This document shows, in pieces, positions 18,425 to 28,348 of a stretch of DNA of 64,000 bases. The notes under the pieces were generated by a model. The model saw nothing but the letters and a program-made list of their open reading frames with translations, made no database searches and was not told the DNA's origin. Origin of the DNA: Prevotella sp. (GTDB taxonomy: Bacteria > Bacteroidota > Bacteroidia > Bacteroidales > Bacteroidaceae); assembly GCA_017619375.1 (NCBI GenBank), contig JAFZSL010000051.1, positions 1-64,000 on the forward strand. Direction: 5' to 3'. Every line of letters begins with the position of its first letter. Position 1 is the stretch's first letter. Position numbers and translations under genes: made by a program.

Positions 18425-20497
18425 TCAGTGGGTGATTCTGAGCACCTTCTTGGTGTTGTCGATTTCTATCTTGCCGAGTTTACTCAGCACGCTTTGCCCG
18501 AGGAGGAGTGGCGCTTTCTGGTTGCGCACCACGGATGCCTTGATGTTGGTGAGGTTCATCCCACCGAAATTCACCTTCTTGATGTTGATGACGGTGCCCT
18601 CGGACACATCGCCGTTGGCATCGACGTAGCGTTGTCTTCCCACTATGTCGCTGGATGAGAGGTATCCGTTTTTGAGCATGAAGGTGGCTTCCACCTGTGA
18701 GATGGAGACGTCGGCGGCTCCGGTGTCGAAGACGAAGTGGAGAGGCAGTCCGTTGATGTCGCATTTCACCTTGCACACGCCGCCCTCTTTGGTGAAGGGC
18801 ACTTCAGAGACTTGTCCCGTGCCGCTGTTGGCAGGCTTGTCTTTGACCGAGTTGTCGGCAAGTTCCTTTTCCAGTATGGCCTTGTATTTCTCTACGAGGT
18901 CCTTGTATCGTTGCGTGTCGCGGATGTTGTCGAGGTCGCTGTCGTTGTCCATGTGGACGAAAGACCTCCATCCCTTCTGGAAACTTTTCTCGAGGTAGTC
19001 GAGGGCCTTTTCCTTCTCTCCCATGAGTGAATAAAGGCAGCAGGCGTCATAAAGGGATCCTTTGTCCTCTTCCTCATCCAGCCTCTTCTGCATGAACTCC
19101 ACGGCTTTGTCTTTGTCTCCTAAGGCGAGGTAGGCATAAGGAATGGCTTGGTATGATTCGCTTTCTGTTTCCAGTTCCACCACTTTGGCATAGTCGGCCT
19201 TTGCCATCTCCTCGTTGCCGAGTTGTTCATAGATGCGTGCCCTGTAGAAATAGGAGTATGGGTATCCGTCATAGTCGGCAATGGCCATGATGAAGTCGTC
19301 GAGGGCGGCATTGGTGTTTCCTGCCTTGTAGTATGCGAAACCACGGGTGATGAAGTTGGAGAAATTGAAGGAATCACCATCTTCATCAGAGAAAAGTGTT
19401 TCAGCGAGTTCCACGGCTTCGTTGTATCTTCCGAGGTTTTCAAGCACATTGATTTTTTTGTCGACGAGGTTGGTAAGGGTGGAGTCCTCTTCAAGCGCCT
19501 TGTTGATGATGTCCAGCGAACGCTGGTAGTCACCCATCTCGTTGCAGCAGTCGATGATGTTGGTGAGCGAGCCTTGTGTCCCGTCTATTTCGTCAGACTT
19601 GTAATAGTGCTCGATGGCAGCCTTGTAGTCACCCATTTTCTCCTCCATCTTGGCGAGGTCGTAGGGCCACATCTCGTCGCTGGGGTTCTGCTTGGCCTTC
19701 AATTTGATTTTCGTCTTGAGGACAGGATACAATTCGCTGGGGGCGTCGGAGAACTTGTATGAGATGATGGAATGGTCTTCCTCTTTCTCGATGTAGGTGA
19801 TGATGTCGTCCACAGCCTCATTCCATTTCTTCAATCCGATGTAACTGTCGGCGCGGAAATAATAATGCCTGTTATAGTCTTCTTCTGCGATTTTTTCCAC
19901 TTGGTCGAACATCTTGATGGCCTCCTCCCAGTGCTCTTGCTCGTTGGCGTTCCGTCCTACGCCCATGTAGCCCATCACGTCCTTGGGAGCCGCCTCGATG
20001 CACTTGCGGTATTCCGCGTCGGAAAGGTCGTATTCTCCCATCTCGTAATAGATTTGTCCCCGGCTTTGGATGACCTCCTGATTGGCGGGTTGGATTTTGA
20101 GTGCGGTCGCCAGGTCGTCGAGTGCCTTGAGGGTGTCCGTCAATTCCAGATGGATTTGTGACCTGATGTTGTAGCATTCCACCAATTTTTCCACGTCTTT
20201 CTTGGGGATGAGCGTAATGGCCTTGTTGACGGCCTCAAGAGCTTCTTCTGTCTCGTCGTCAATATACTTGATGAGTGAAAGAAGGTTGTAGGCGTATCCG
20301 TTCTTGGGATTCTCTTTCACTTCAGTCTCGAGGAATTCCAAGGCCTTTGAGTATTCTTCCTCATTCGCACACTCCAAGGCACGACGGTAGTTGTAAGTGT
20401 TGAATTTCTTGGGCACCTCGCTCTCTTTGTTCTCTTGTGCGTAGATGCCGGTCGAGATGGCGAAAAAGGCCATCAATATCATCAAATGCTTCATCAT
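18425..20497 (-). CDS. Exported TPR protein with C-terminal retropepsin-like protease domain
   Basis: A 690-residue protein with a signal peptide (about 1-20, ending YAQ), then about twelve tetratricopeptide-type helix pairs (about 30-555), and a linker. The C-terminal domain (about 575-690) carries the clan AA aspartyl protease motif DTGAADVS (Asp near 591) and a distal hydrophobic-hydrophobic-Gly segment (PLLLGQSVL). Retropepsin-like domains act as dimers, so the TPR part may provide assembly or substrate binding in the periplasm. Proteolytic activity is inferred. A good promoter lies at 20602-20633, leaving a leader of about 100 nt. Confidence 0.85.
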   Translation of the reverse strand: MMKHLMILMAFFAISTGIYAQENKESEVPKKFNTYNYRRALECANEEEYSKALEFLETEVKENPKNGYAYNLLSLIKYIDDETEEALEAVNKAITLIPKKDVEKLVECYNIRSQIHLELTDTLKALDDLATALKIQPANQEVIQSRGQIYYEMGEYDLSDAEYRKCIEAAPKDVMGYMGVGRNANEQEHWEEAIKMFDQVEKIAEEDYNRHYYFRADSYIGLKKWNEAVDDIITYIEKEEDHSIISYKFSDAPSELYPVLKTKIKLKAKQNPSDEMWPYDLAKMEEKMGDYKAAIEHYYKSDEIDGTQGSLTNIIDCCNEMGDYQRSLDIINKALEEDSTLTNLVDKKINVLENLGRYNEAVELAETLFSDEDGDSFNFSNFITRGFAYYKAGNTNAALDDFIMAIADYDGYPYSYFYRARIYEQLGNEEMAKADYAKVVELETESESYQAIPYAYLALGDKDKAVEFMQKRLDEEEDKGSLYDACCLYSLMGEKEKALDYLEKSFQKGWRSFVHMDNDSDLDNIRDTQRYKDLVEKYKAILEKELADNSVKDKPANSGTGQVSEVPFTKEGGVCKVKCDINGLPLHFVFDTGAADVSISQVEATFMLKNGYLSSSDIVGRQRYVDANGDVSEGTVINIKKVNFGGMNLTNIKASVVRNQKAPLLLGQSVLSKLGKIEIDNTKKVLRITH

Positions 20498-20824
20498 AAT
20501 TGTAATTTTATTAAAGTTTTACTTTAATGATGGATTATGGGTATGATTTCTATCACCCATGCGTAAAATAATTATACCTCCTTCTTGGCATTTTAAGATG
20601 GCAAATTTACGCTTTTTTTCCCATATGAGCAAAAAAATAAGATTTTTATTGAAAAATGAAATTCGTTCGTGGTCCGTGGTTCGTCCGTGGTCGCTTATGC
20701 TCGGCAGTGCCTGGTTTGCTTTGCGCTTGTGCGTGAGTTTTCCTTTTTTTTCTTTTTTCAAAGTTTTCTAAAACAATATTCCGGCTATAAATGAGTTATA
20801 ATATATGGAAATAGTTGATTGCGG
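20498..20824. other. Intergenic region between divergent genes
   Basis: No gene is seen. It holds the minus-strand promoter at 20602-20633 and a duplicated GGTCCGTGGTTCGTCC-like word near 20671-20690 (CGTGGTCCGTGG, CGTCCGTGGTCG). No clear promoter is visible for the plus-strand transferase. Confidence 0.5.
20602..20633 (-). promoter_or_regulatory. Promoter of the TPR/retropepsin gene
   Basis: The minus strand reads TTTG (20633-20630), a 20-bp spacer, then TAAATTTG (20609-20602), a full match to the Bacteroidetes consensus. Confidence 0.6.
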
Positions 20825-21934
20825 ATGACTCATTATATACTCATATCTTTTGTGGCTTTCGTGTGCAGTGCACTTTTCGGGTTTGTCATGATCCCCCAGA
20901 TAGTGAGTTTCTGCATACGTAAGAAGCTGTATGACATCCCCAACGAGCGCAAGGTGCATAAGAACCCCATCCCTCGACTTGGTGGCATCAGTTTCATGCC
21001 CAGCATGCTGCTGGCCTTCTTTCTCGCCCTTGTGGTGCTCGACCAGGTGACAGGCGAGGAGCCCATCACTATCAGCCTTTGGACCTGCTCTTTCTTGGTG
21101 AGTCTGATGCTTGTCTATGCCGTAGGGACGGTCGACGACCTCATCGGCCTGGGCGCACGCACGAAGTTTGCCGTGCAGATTGCCGCCGCGACCTTGATGC
21201 CGCTCTCCGGACTTTATATCAACAATCTGTATGGTTTTTTGGGCTATCATGAGATACCGTTTTGGTTTGGCGCACCCCTCACCGTATTCATCATCGTCTT
21301 CATCGACAACGCCATCAACCTCATCGACGGCATCGACGGACTTGCCGGTGGTCTGGCATTCATGGCCCTCGCCGGTTTTCTTGCCTGCTTCCTCCGCGAA
21401 GGGTTGGTGACCTACTGCGTGCTCATCGCCGGTTTGATGGGAGTGCTGGTGCCTTACCTTTATTATAATATCTTAGGCGACCCGAAAAAGAACCAGAAGA
21501 TTTTCATGGGTGACTCCGGAAGCCTCACGTTGGGCTTCATCCTGGGTTTCCTATTCGTGAAGTTTGCCATGCACAACCCGAATGTGATGACCTACCACAA
21601 AGACGGGTTGATACTCTCCATCACGATGCTCATCGTGCCGATGTTCGACGTGGTGCGTGTGGTGATCATGCGGCTGCGGAGACGACGTCCGCTTTTCGAC
21701 GCCGATAAGAATCATATCCACCACAAACTGATGCGTGCCGGCTTGTCGCAGCACAAGGCACTCGCTGCCATCCTCACCCTCGCACTCGCCTTTGCCGCCA
21801 TCAATTTCATCATGGTCTTTTTCGTCAAGATTGATTTCACTTATGTCTTTGTAATTGACATCGTTTTGTTCTTCTTGGCAAACTATATGGTCAACAGGGC
21901 CATCATCAGGCACGGGGAACAACCTTTCTTTTGA
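20825..21934 (+). CDS. Undecaprenyl-phosphate glycosyl-1-phosphate transferase (WecA/TagO-like)
   Basis: An inner-membrane enzyme that transfers a sugar-1-phosphate, usually GlcNAc-1-P, from a UDP-sugar onto undecaprenyl phosphate to start synthesis of a surface polysaccharide. The 369-residue chain has about ten membrane helices and the family's motifs: VDDLIGLG, NLIDGIDGLAGG, the FMGDSGS loop with catalytic Asp, and HIHHKL near the C-terminus. The ATG at 20825 is preferred over an in-frame TTG two codons earlier. It is not next to a polysaccharide cluster here; two acyl-CoA synthetase genes follow after 258 bp. Confidence 0.92.
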   Translation: MTHYILISFVAFVCSALFGFVMIPQIVSFCIRKKLYDIPNERKVHKNPIPRLGGISFMPSMLLAFFLALVVLDQVTGEEPITISLWTCSFLVSLMLVYAVGTVDDLIGLGARTKFAVQIAAATLMPLSGLYINNLYGFLGYHEIPFWFGAPLTVFIIVFIDNAINLIDGIDGLAGGLAFMALAGFLACFLREGLVTYCVLIAGLMGVLVPYLYYNILGDPKKNQKIFMGDSGSLTLGFILGFLFVKFAMHNPNVMTYHKDGLILSITMLIVPMFDVVRVVIMRLRRRRPLFDADKNHIHHKLMRAGLSQHKALAAILTLALAFAAINFIMVFFVKIDFTYVFVIDIVLFFLANYMVNRAIIRHGEQPFF

Positions 21935-22125
21935 TTTCCCAATCAGGTTTTTTATCCCGAATTAGAGAATTGGAGAATATCCGATTCCTCTGATTATTCC
22001 GATTTCTCCGCTTTTTCGTTTTTGTGCAAAAAAGTTGGTGAAAGTGAAGGAAGATTCCGTTTTAATTGTCCCAAAACACCTTTTTTTTATCAATTTCAAG
22101 TTTAAAGGCATAGAAACGATAAAAA

Positions 22126-22193
22126 TTGCACAATATTTTTTGAAATGTGCAAAATAGGTGTTATCTTTGCACAATATTTGAAAAAATGTGCAA
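22126..22193. promoter_or_regulatory. Two matching 27-bp operator-like palindromes
   Basis: Both copies have the arms TTGCACA and TGTGCAA separated by 13 A/T-rich bases: 22126-22152 and 22167-22193. Centres are 41 bp apart, close to four helical turns. The first covers the -33 element; the second starts within the -7 element and ends on the A of the start codon. A bound repressor would block initiation. The regulator is unknown. Confidence 0.7.
22139..22169 (+). promoter_or_regulatory. Promoter of the acyl-CoA synthetase pair
   Basis: TTTG (22139-22142), a 19-bp spacer and TATCTTTG (22162-22169) match the Bacteroidetes consensus exactly. Transcription should begin near 22174, giving a leader of about 20 nt. 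Confidence 0.7.
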
Positions 22194-23860
22194 TGGAATT
22201 GACGAATAGCTTCAATCATCTCATCGCCCAAAGCATCATTTCCAATTGGGACTATGATGCATTGACCGACTACAAGGGAGCGACACTCCAATACAAGGAT
22301 GTCGCCCGCAAGATAGCAAAAATACATATTTTCTTCGAGCGGATGGGTATCAGCAAAGGTGACAAGATTGCCCTATGCGGCCGAAACAGTGCCCACTGGG
22401 GCGTGGCCTACCTCGCCACGCTCGCCTATGGCGCGGTGGCTGTGCCGATACTCCATGAGTTCAATGCCGAGCAGATACACAACATTGTCAACCACAGCGG
22501 TTCGCGTCTCCTCTTTGTCGGCGACGTGGTGGCACGTACCATCCAGCCCGACGAGATGCCCGACCTTGAAGGCATCCTCTACCTGCCCGACTTCTCCATC
22601 TTCCACTCCAGGAGTGAGGAACTCAACTACAGCCGCGAACACCTCAATGAACTCTTCGGGATGAAATACCCCAAGGCTTTCCGCAAGGAGCATGTCGTCT
22701 ATCACGAAGACCAGCCTGAGGAGTTGGCAATCATCAACTACACCAGCGGCACCACAGGCTTCTCCAAAGGTGTCATGCTTCCCTACAGGGCCATCATGGG
22801 CAATATCGACTTCATCTACGAATATCTTGCCAGACCCTATATGAAGCCCCATTGCAACATGCTCTGCATCCTTCCCATGGCCCATATGTATGGCATGGCG
22901 GTAGAGTTCCTCTATCCTTTCAGCTATGGCATACACATCTTCTTCCTCACCCGACTTCCTTCCCCCGCCATCATCGCACAAGCCTTCGCCGACATCAAGC
23001 CGGAGTTGGTCGTCGCCGTGCCACTCATCATCGAGAAAATCATCCGCAAGAAGGTGTTCCCCAAGATTCAGAACAACTTGGTCCGCTTGTTGCTCAACAT
23101 GCCTGTCATCAGCAAGAAGGTGAAGCAGAAGATTTGCGAACAGGTCTATGAGGCCTTTGGTGGCAGGGCTTACGAGGTAATCATCGGCGGCGCGGCCATC
23201 AACCAGGAAGTGGAGCACTTCCTCAAGAGCATAGAGTTCCCCTATACTGTCGGCTATGGCACCACGGAGTGCGCTCCGCTCATCGCCTATTCCGACTGGC
23301 ACACGCATGTCATGGGCAGCTGCGGCCGTGCAGTGAAGGGCATGGAGGTGCGCATCCTCAGCCGCAACCCACAGGAAGTGGAAGGTGAAATCGTCACCCG
23401 TGGTCAGAACGTGATGTTGGGATACTATTTGAACGAGGAGGCCACTCGGGAGGCCATCGACAGCGATGGATGGTACCACACGGGCGACCTGGCCACCATG
23501 GACGCCGAAGGCAACATCTTCATCCGAGGCAGGAAGAAGAACATGCTCCTCTCCGCCAACGGTCAGAACGTCTACCCCGAGGAGATAGAGGACAAACTCA
23601 ACTCCATGGCAATGGTCAGCGAGAGCATCATCGTCCAAGATGGCGAGAAGTTCATCGCCCTTGTCCATCCCGATTACGAGGAGGCGCGCAACATGGGATT
23701 CTCCGAGGAAGACCTGGAGAACATCATGGAGCAAAACCGCCAGGAACTCAACGCCAGTCTCCCTGCATACAGCAAGATTTCATCCTTCACCATCCATAAG
23801 GAGGAGTTTGCCAAGACTCCGAAGAAAAGCATCAAGAGATACCTTTACCAAAACGTATAA
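22193..23860 (+). CDS. Long-chain fatty acid-CoA ligase (AMP-binding), copy 1
   Basis: An adenylate-forming enzyme of 555 residues that activates a carboxylic acid, probably a fatty acid, with ATP and CoA. Motifs in order: the P-loop YTSGTTGFSKGVM (about 180-192), YGTTECAPL (A5), GWYHTGDLA (A7, about 430), the hinge, and the C-terminal KKSIKRYLY with catalytic Lys. I start at the ATG at 22193; an in-frame ATG 16 codons earlier lies upstream of the predicted transcription start. Copy 2 follows after 14 bp, so the two form an operon. Control by the two palindromes is inferred. Confidence 0.93.
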   Translation: MELTNSFNHLIAQSIISNWDYDALTDYKGATLQYKDVARKIAKIHIFFERMGISKGDKIALCGRNSAHWGVAYLATLAYGAVAVPILHEFNAEQIHNIVNHSGSRLLFVGDVVARTIQPDEMPDLEGILYLPDFSIFHSRSEELNYSREHLNELFGMKYPKAFRKEHVVYHEDQPEELAIINYTSGTTGFSKGVMLPYRAIMGNIDFIYEYLARPYMKPHCNMLCILPMAHMYGMAVEFLYPFSYGIHIFFLTRLPSPAIIAQAFADIKPELVVAVPLIIEKIIRKKVFPKIQNNLVRLLLNMPVISKKVKQKICEQVYEAFGGRAYEVIIGGAAINQEVEHFLKSIEFPYTVGYGTTECAPLIAYSDWHTHVMGSCGRAVKGMEVRILSRNPQEVEGEIVTRGQNVMLGYYLNEEATREAIDSDGWYHTGDLATMDAEGNIFIRGRKKNMLLSANGQNVYPEEIEDKLNSMAMVSESIIVQDGEKFIALVHPDYEEARNMGFSEEDLENIMEQNRQELNASLPAYSKISSFTIHKEEFAKTPKKSIKRYLYQNV

Positions 23861-23874
23861 GACCATTACGCGTT

Positions 23875-25548
23875 ATGGAATCAATACCGAATTTCAACAC
23901 ACTCATCGAGAAGAGCATCAAGGATAATTGGAACAAGGATGCCCTCACCGATTACAAAGGCGTCACCCTGCAGTACCATGACGTGGCCCGCAAGATAGAG
24001 AAGTTGCACATCATGTTTGAGTGTAGCGGTGTGAAAAAAGGCGACAAGATAGCCCTTTGTGGTCGCAATAGCGCCGGATGGGCATCGGCGTTCCTCGCCA
24101 CCCTCACCTACGGCGCGGTGGCGGTTCCTATCCTGCATGAGTTCACCGCCGACCAGATACACAACATCGTCAACCACAGCGAGGCGAAACTCCTCTTCGC
24201 CGGCGATGTGGTGTCCACGCAGGTGGACCCCACCAAGATGCCGGGGATAGAGGGCATCATCTACATTCCCGACTATTCGCTCCTCTTCTCACGTTCCGAC
24301 AGGCTCACCTTCGCACGGGAGCACCTCAACGAAATGTTCGGAAAGAAATTTCCCAAGTATTTCAGGGCCGAGCACGTGGACTACTACAAGGAAGAGAGTC
24401 CGGAGGAAATGGCGCTGATCAACTATACCAGCGGCACGACTGGGTTCTCGAAAGGTGTGATGATTCCCTACCGCGCCATGTGGAGCAACTTCGATTTCGC
24501 TTGTCGCGCCATGGGCGACAAGGTGAAGGCGGGAGACAACGTGCTGAGCATCCTTCCCATGGCACACATGTACGGCATGGCCTTCGAGTTCATCTATGAG
24601 TTCCTCAAAGGCTGCCATGTCTTTTACCTCACACGTGTGCCGTCACCGGCCATCATTGCCAAGGCGTTTGCCGAAATACATCCTGCTATCATCATCGCCG
24701 TGCCCTTGGTGATAGAGAAAATCATCAAGAAAAAGGTGTTCCCCAAGATTCAGAACAACCGTATGCGACTTTTGCTCAGCATGCCGGTCATCAGCAAGAA
24801 GGTGAGGCAGACCATTTGTGACCAGGTGGTGCAGTCCTTCGGAGGCAACTTCTTCGAGGTCATCATCGGCGGTGCGGCCTTCAACCAGGAGGTGGAGGCT
24901 TTCCTCCATCGCATCGAATTCCCCTACACCGTGGGATATGGCGCCACAGAGTGCGCCCCCATCATCTGCTACGCCGATTACAAGGATTTCGTACCGGGAA
25001 GTTGCGGAAAGGTGGCCGTGCACAACGAACTGCGCATCGACAGTCCGAACCCCTCCGTCATCCCTGGGGAAATCCTCGTGCGAGGACTCAACGTGATGCT
25101 GGGCTACTACAAGAACGAGGAAGCCACAAGGCAGACCCTTGACAAGGACGGATGGTATCACACCGGCGACCTGGGTGTCATGGACGAGGACGGAAACGTC
25201 TTCATCAAGGGACGCAGCAAATACATGCTCCTCAGCGCCAACGGACAGAACATCTATCCGGAAGAGATAGAGGACAAACTCAACTCCATGGCGATGGTCA
25301 ACGAGAGCATCGTCATCCAAGAGGGCGACAAATTGGTGGGGCTTGTCTATCCCGACCTCGACGAGGCGCAGAAACTTGGTTTCTCTGTCAACGACTTGGA
25401 GAGCATCATGGAGCAGAACCGCAAGCTTCTTAACGACATGCTTCCTTCATACAGCAAGGTTTCCACCATCCGCATCCACAAGGAGGAGTTTGAGAAAACA
25501 CCCAAAAAGAGCATCAAACGCTTCCTGTATCTCAGCAAGTGCTTCTGA
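23875..25548 (+). CDS. Long-chain fatty acid-CoA ligase (AMP-binding), copy 2
   Basis: A 557-residue paralogue of the gene just upstream; the two align along their whole length. It has the same motifs: YTSGTTGFSKGVM, YGATECAPI, GWYHTGDLG and a C-terminal KKSIKRFLY. Differences cluster in the acyl-pocket region (for example RAMWSNFDFACRAMG against RAIMGNIDFIYEYLA), suggesting different acid preference. Tandem duplication with divergence is the simplest origin. It ends at the strong terminator at 25592-25618. Confidence 0.93.
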   Translation: MESIPNFNTLIEKSIKDNWNKDALTDYKGVTLQYHDVARKIEKLHIMFECSGVKKGDKIALCGRNSAGWASAFLATLTYGAVAVPILHEFTADQIHNIVNHSEAKLLFAGDVVSTQVDPTKMPGIEGIIYIPDYSLLFSRSDRLTFAREHLNEMFGKKFPKYFRAEHVDYYKEESPEEMALINYTSGTTGFSKGVMIPYRAMWSNFDFACRAMGDKVKAGDNVLSILPMAHMYGMAFEFIYEFLKGCHVFYLTRVPSPAIIAKAFAEIHPAIIIAVPLVIEKIIKKKVFPKIQNNRMRLLLSMPVISKKVRQTICDQVVQSFGGNFFEVIIGGAAFNQEVEAFLHRIEFPYTVGYGATECAPIICYADYKDFVPGSCGKVAVHNELRIDSPNPSVIPGEILVRGLNVMLGYYKNEEATRQTLDKDGWYHTGDLGVMDEDGNVFIKGRSKYMLLSANGQNIYPEEIEDKLNSMAMVNESIVIQEGDKLVGLVYPDLDEAQKLGFSVNDLESIMEQNRKLLNDMLPSYSKVSTIRIHKEEFEKTPKKSIKRFLYLSKCF

Positions 25549-25591
25549 GAAAAAAGGAGGCTATGGGAAAAGACAGGAGACAAAAGGATAT

Positions 25592-25618
25592 CGGGCGGGT
25601 ACAAGACCCGCCCGTTTT
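25592..25618. terminator. Intrinsic terminator of the acyl-CoA synthetase operon
   Basis: CGGGCGGGT (25592-25600) and ACCCGCCCG (25606-25614) form a 9-bp stem with loop ACAAG, followed by TTTT. It lies between convergent genes and may serve both. Confidence 0.85.
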
Positions 25619-25645
25619 CATTTTTCGTTTTTCAATCTGTAGGTA

Positions 25646-26242
25646 TCATTCCAAAAGGGTGGCCGACCTCACCCTGCTGAGGGTTTCGGGTGTCATTTGG
25701 AGATAGTTGGCGATATAGTTGAGGGGAGCCCTTTGCACCACTTTCGGCATGAGTTTTCTGAGTCGTTTGTACCGGTTTTGCGCTGTTTCAAACCTGACGA
25801 GGTCGGCATGCACTTGTGAGAGGATGAGCGACTCCTCCAGAATCTTGCGGTAGAGAATTTGTATGTTGACGTTGTGCAATGCCACCTCCTCCAACTTCTT
25901 TTTCGGCAGTGCGTAGCAGACGGAAGGCTCGATGGCTTCCATCTGCAGGATGGTGGGCTCCTCCCTGAAGAGGCTCTCTATGCACATGACGATGGTGCCG
26001 TCGACACCGATGTGCTCCGTCAGGATTCTCCCTTTCTTGTGGTAGAACTGCCTGACAAGTCCGGTGTGGATGTACAGGATGTCCCGGCACACCTCGCCCT
26101 CTTTGAGTATGGGCTCGTTCTTGGCATATTTCCTTGGCACGAGGATGCTTTCCAAGGTGTCCAACTCATCGTGTGTCATTGTACTGTATTTCCGTGCAAG
26201 TTCCCTTGCGATGTCACGGGTGCTGTAAGGCGCTTCTTTCAT
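25646..26242 (-). CDS. Crp/Fnr family transcriptional regulator
   Basis: A 198-residue regulator with a cyclic-nucleotide-binding-type beta roll (about 30-120; LVPRKYAKNEPILKEGEVCRDILYI) and a C-terminal helix-turn-helix (YIANYLQMTPETLSRVR). It has no Fnr-type Cys cluster, so it is not an iron-sulfur oxygen sensor, and cAMP-contact residues are not conserved as in Crp. The effector is unknown. It is transcribed in the same direction as, and 46 bp downstream of, lepA. Confidence 0.9.
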   Translation of the reverse strand: MKEAPYSTRDIARELARKYSTMTHDELDTLESILVPRKYAKNEPILKEGEVCRDILYIHTGLVRQFYHKKGRILTEHIGVDGTIVMCIESLFREEPTILQMEAIEPSVCYALPKKKLEEVALHNVNIQILYRKILEESLILSQVHADLVRFETAQNRYKRLRKLMPKVVQRAPLNYIANYLQMTPETLSRVRSATLLE

Positions 26243-26288
26243 GGTTTTCTCCTTTCCAAATGTTTAGGTTGTGTTTTGTCTTTTATGT

Positions 26289-28070
26289 CTAGTCCAGCTT
26301 GAGAACGGCGAGGAATGCTTTTTGCGGCACCTCCACGTTGCCTATTTGTTTCATTCTTTTCTTTCCGCGTTTCTGCTTTTCAAGCAGTTTTCGCTTTCTC
26401 GACACGTCGCCGCCGTAACATTTGGCGGTGACATCCTTCCTTACGCATTTCACGGTCTCTCGGGCGATGATTTTCGCTCCTATGGCTGCTTGTATGGCGA
26501 TGTCGAACTGCTGTCTTGGGATGAGTTCCTTGAGTTTCTCGCACATCCGCCTTCCGAATGTCACGGCGTTGTCCTGGTGGGTGAGCGTGGAGAGCGCGTC
26601 CACCGGTTCCCCGTTGAGCAGGATGTCAAGTTTGACGAGTTTCGATGGTCGGTATCCGCAGATGTAATAGTCGAAGGAGGCATATCCCTTGGAGATGCTC
26701 TTGAGTTTGTCGTAGAAGTCGATGACGATTTCCCCCAGCGGCAGGTAGAACTGTATCTCCACCCTGTTGCCGCTGACGAACTCTTGGCTGATGAGTTCGC
26801 CTCTCTTGTCGAGGCACAGCGTCATGATGGGTCCTATGAAATTGGACGTGGTGATGACCGACGCCTTGATGTAAGGTTCCTCGATGTGGTCGATGAGCGT
26901 CAGTTCCGGCAGTCCCGAGGGGTTGTGCACCTCACGGCTCCCGCCTTGTTTGTCATAGACCATGTAGGAAACGTTGGGCACGGTGGTGATGACGTCCATG
27001 TCGAACTCCCTGTCGAGTCGTTCCTGTATGATTTCCATGTGTAGCAACCCGAGGAATCCGCATCGGAATCCGAATCCCAGGGCCACCGACGATTCTGGGA
27101 AGAAGGACAGGGAGGCATCATTGAGTTGGAGTTTCTCCAATGAGGAGCGCAGGTTCTCATAGTCGGTGGGGTCGATGGGGTAGACACCGGCGAAGACCAT
27201 GGGCTTCACCTCTTGGAAGCCTTCGATGGCGCTGTCGCATGGCCTTGCGATGTGGGTGATGGTGTCGCCCACTTTCACCTCCTTGGCGTCCTTGATGCCG
27301 CTGATGATGTATCCCACCTCTCCGGCGCTGAGTTCCTTCCGTGGTATCATGTCCATCTTCAGCACGCCCACCTCGTCGGCGTCGTATTCCATTCCCGTGT
27401 TGAAGAATTTCACCTTGTCGCCTTTGCGGATGACGCCGTTCAGGATTTTGAAGTAGGCGATGATGCCTCTGAAGGAGTTGAAGACGGAGTCGAAGATGAG
27501 GGCTTGCAGGGGAGCCTTGGGGTCTCCCACGGGATGTGGTATGCGTTTCACCACGGCAGTCAGGATGTCCTCCACTCCTTCTCCTGTCTTTCCCGATGCG
27601 CGTATGATATCTTCCGGGTCGCATCCGAGAAGTTCGACGATTTCGTCTTCCACCTCTTCGGGCATGGCCTGTGGCATGTCTATCTTGTTGATGACGGGGA
27701 TGATTTCGAGGTTGTGGTCGATGGCCATGTAGAGGTTGGAGATGGTCTGCGCCTGAACGCCTTGTGTGGCGTCGACCACGAGGAGCGCTCCCTCGCAGGC
27801 GGCTATGCTTCGAGACACCTCGTAGGAAAAGTCCACGTGTCCCGGAGTGTCGATGAGGTTGAGGATATATTTCTTTCCTTCGTACACATATTCCATCTGT
27901 ATGGCGTGGCTCTTGATGGTGATACCACGCTCACGCTCCAGGTCCATGTTGTCGAGCATCTGCCCTTCGGTGATCTGGATGGTGTTGGTGTGCTCCAAGA
28001 GACGGTCGGCCAAGGTTGATTTGCCATGGTCGATGTGTGCGATGATGCAAAAGTTTCTGATGAGGTCCAT
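26289..28070 (-). CDS. lepA: Elongation factor 4 (LepA)
   Basis: A ribosome-bound GTPase that rescues or back-translocates stalled ribosomes. The 593-residue length matches the family. G motifs: AHIDHGKST (G1), DTPGH (G3), NKIDMPQA (G4). The LepA-specific C-terminal domain ends [26 protein letters not shown]. The start is the ATG of Met-Asp-Leu-Ile-Arg-Asn-Phe, complement at 28068-28070, where homologues begin; an upstream in-frame Met would lie above the promoter. The promoter at 28093-28123 supports this start. Confidence 0.96.
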   Translation of the reverse strand: MDLIRNFCIIAHIDHGKSTLADRLLEHTNTIQITEGQMLDNMDLERERGITIKSHAIQMEYVYEGKKYILNLIDTPGHVDFSYEVSRSIAACEGALLVVDATQGVQAQTISNLYMAIDHNLEIIPVINKIDMPQAMPEEVEDEIVELLGCDPEDIIRASGKTGEGVEDILTAVVKRIPHPVGDPKAPLQALIFDSVFNSFRGIIAYFKILNGVIRKGDKVKFFNTGMEYDADEVGVLKMDMIPRKELSAGEVGYIISGIKDAKEVKVGDTITHIARPCDSAIEGFQEVKPMVFAGVYPIDPTDYENLRSSLEKLQLNDASLSFFPESSVALGFGFRCGFLGLLHMEIIQERLDREFDMDVITTVPNVSYMVYDKQGGSREVHNPSGLPELTLIDHIEEPYIKASVITTSNFIGPIMTLCLDKRGELISQEFVSGNRVEIQFYLPLGEIVIDFYDKLKSISKGYASFDYYICGYRPSKLVKLDILLNGEPVDALSTLTHQDNAVTFGRRMCEKLKELIPRQQFDIAIQAAIGAKIIARETVKCVRKDVTAKCYGGDVSRKRKLLEKQKRGKKRMKQIGNVEVPQKAFLAVLKLD

Positions 28071-28092
28071 TTCGTTTTTCTCGTATAAAATG

Positions 28093-28123
28093 CAAATATA
28101 ATGAAAGTAGGGCAAATGGCAAA
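28093..28123 (-). promoter_or_regulatory. lepA promoter
   Basis: The minus strand reads TTTG (28123-28120), a 19-bp spacer, then TATATTTG (28100-28093), a full consensus match. Confidence 0.65.
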
Positions 28124-28348
28124 ACAATAGTCGAAGATTTTTGTTTTTTTTATTTTTTCCGTTATTGTGGGCTCGTCTCTTATTCTCGTCTCTTATTTTT
28201 CTTTGTTTCCAAAAAAATCAGGATGAATGATATGTGAATGAAAAAAAATGCTTATCTTCGCGGTTGATTTTGAAAGGATTCGGACGGGTGGGACTTGTTC
28301 GAGAAATTGTGTTTGCCTCATTGCCATCGTCATCGTTTGTTGCAACCC

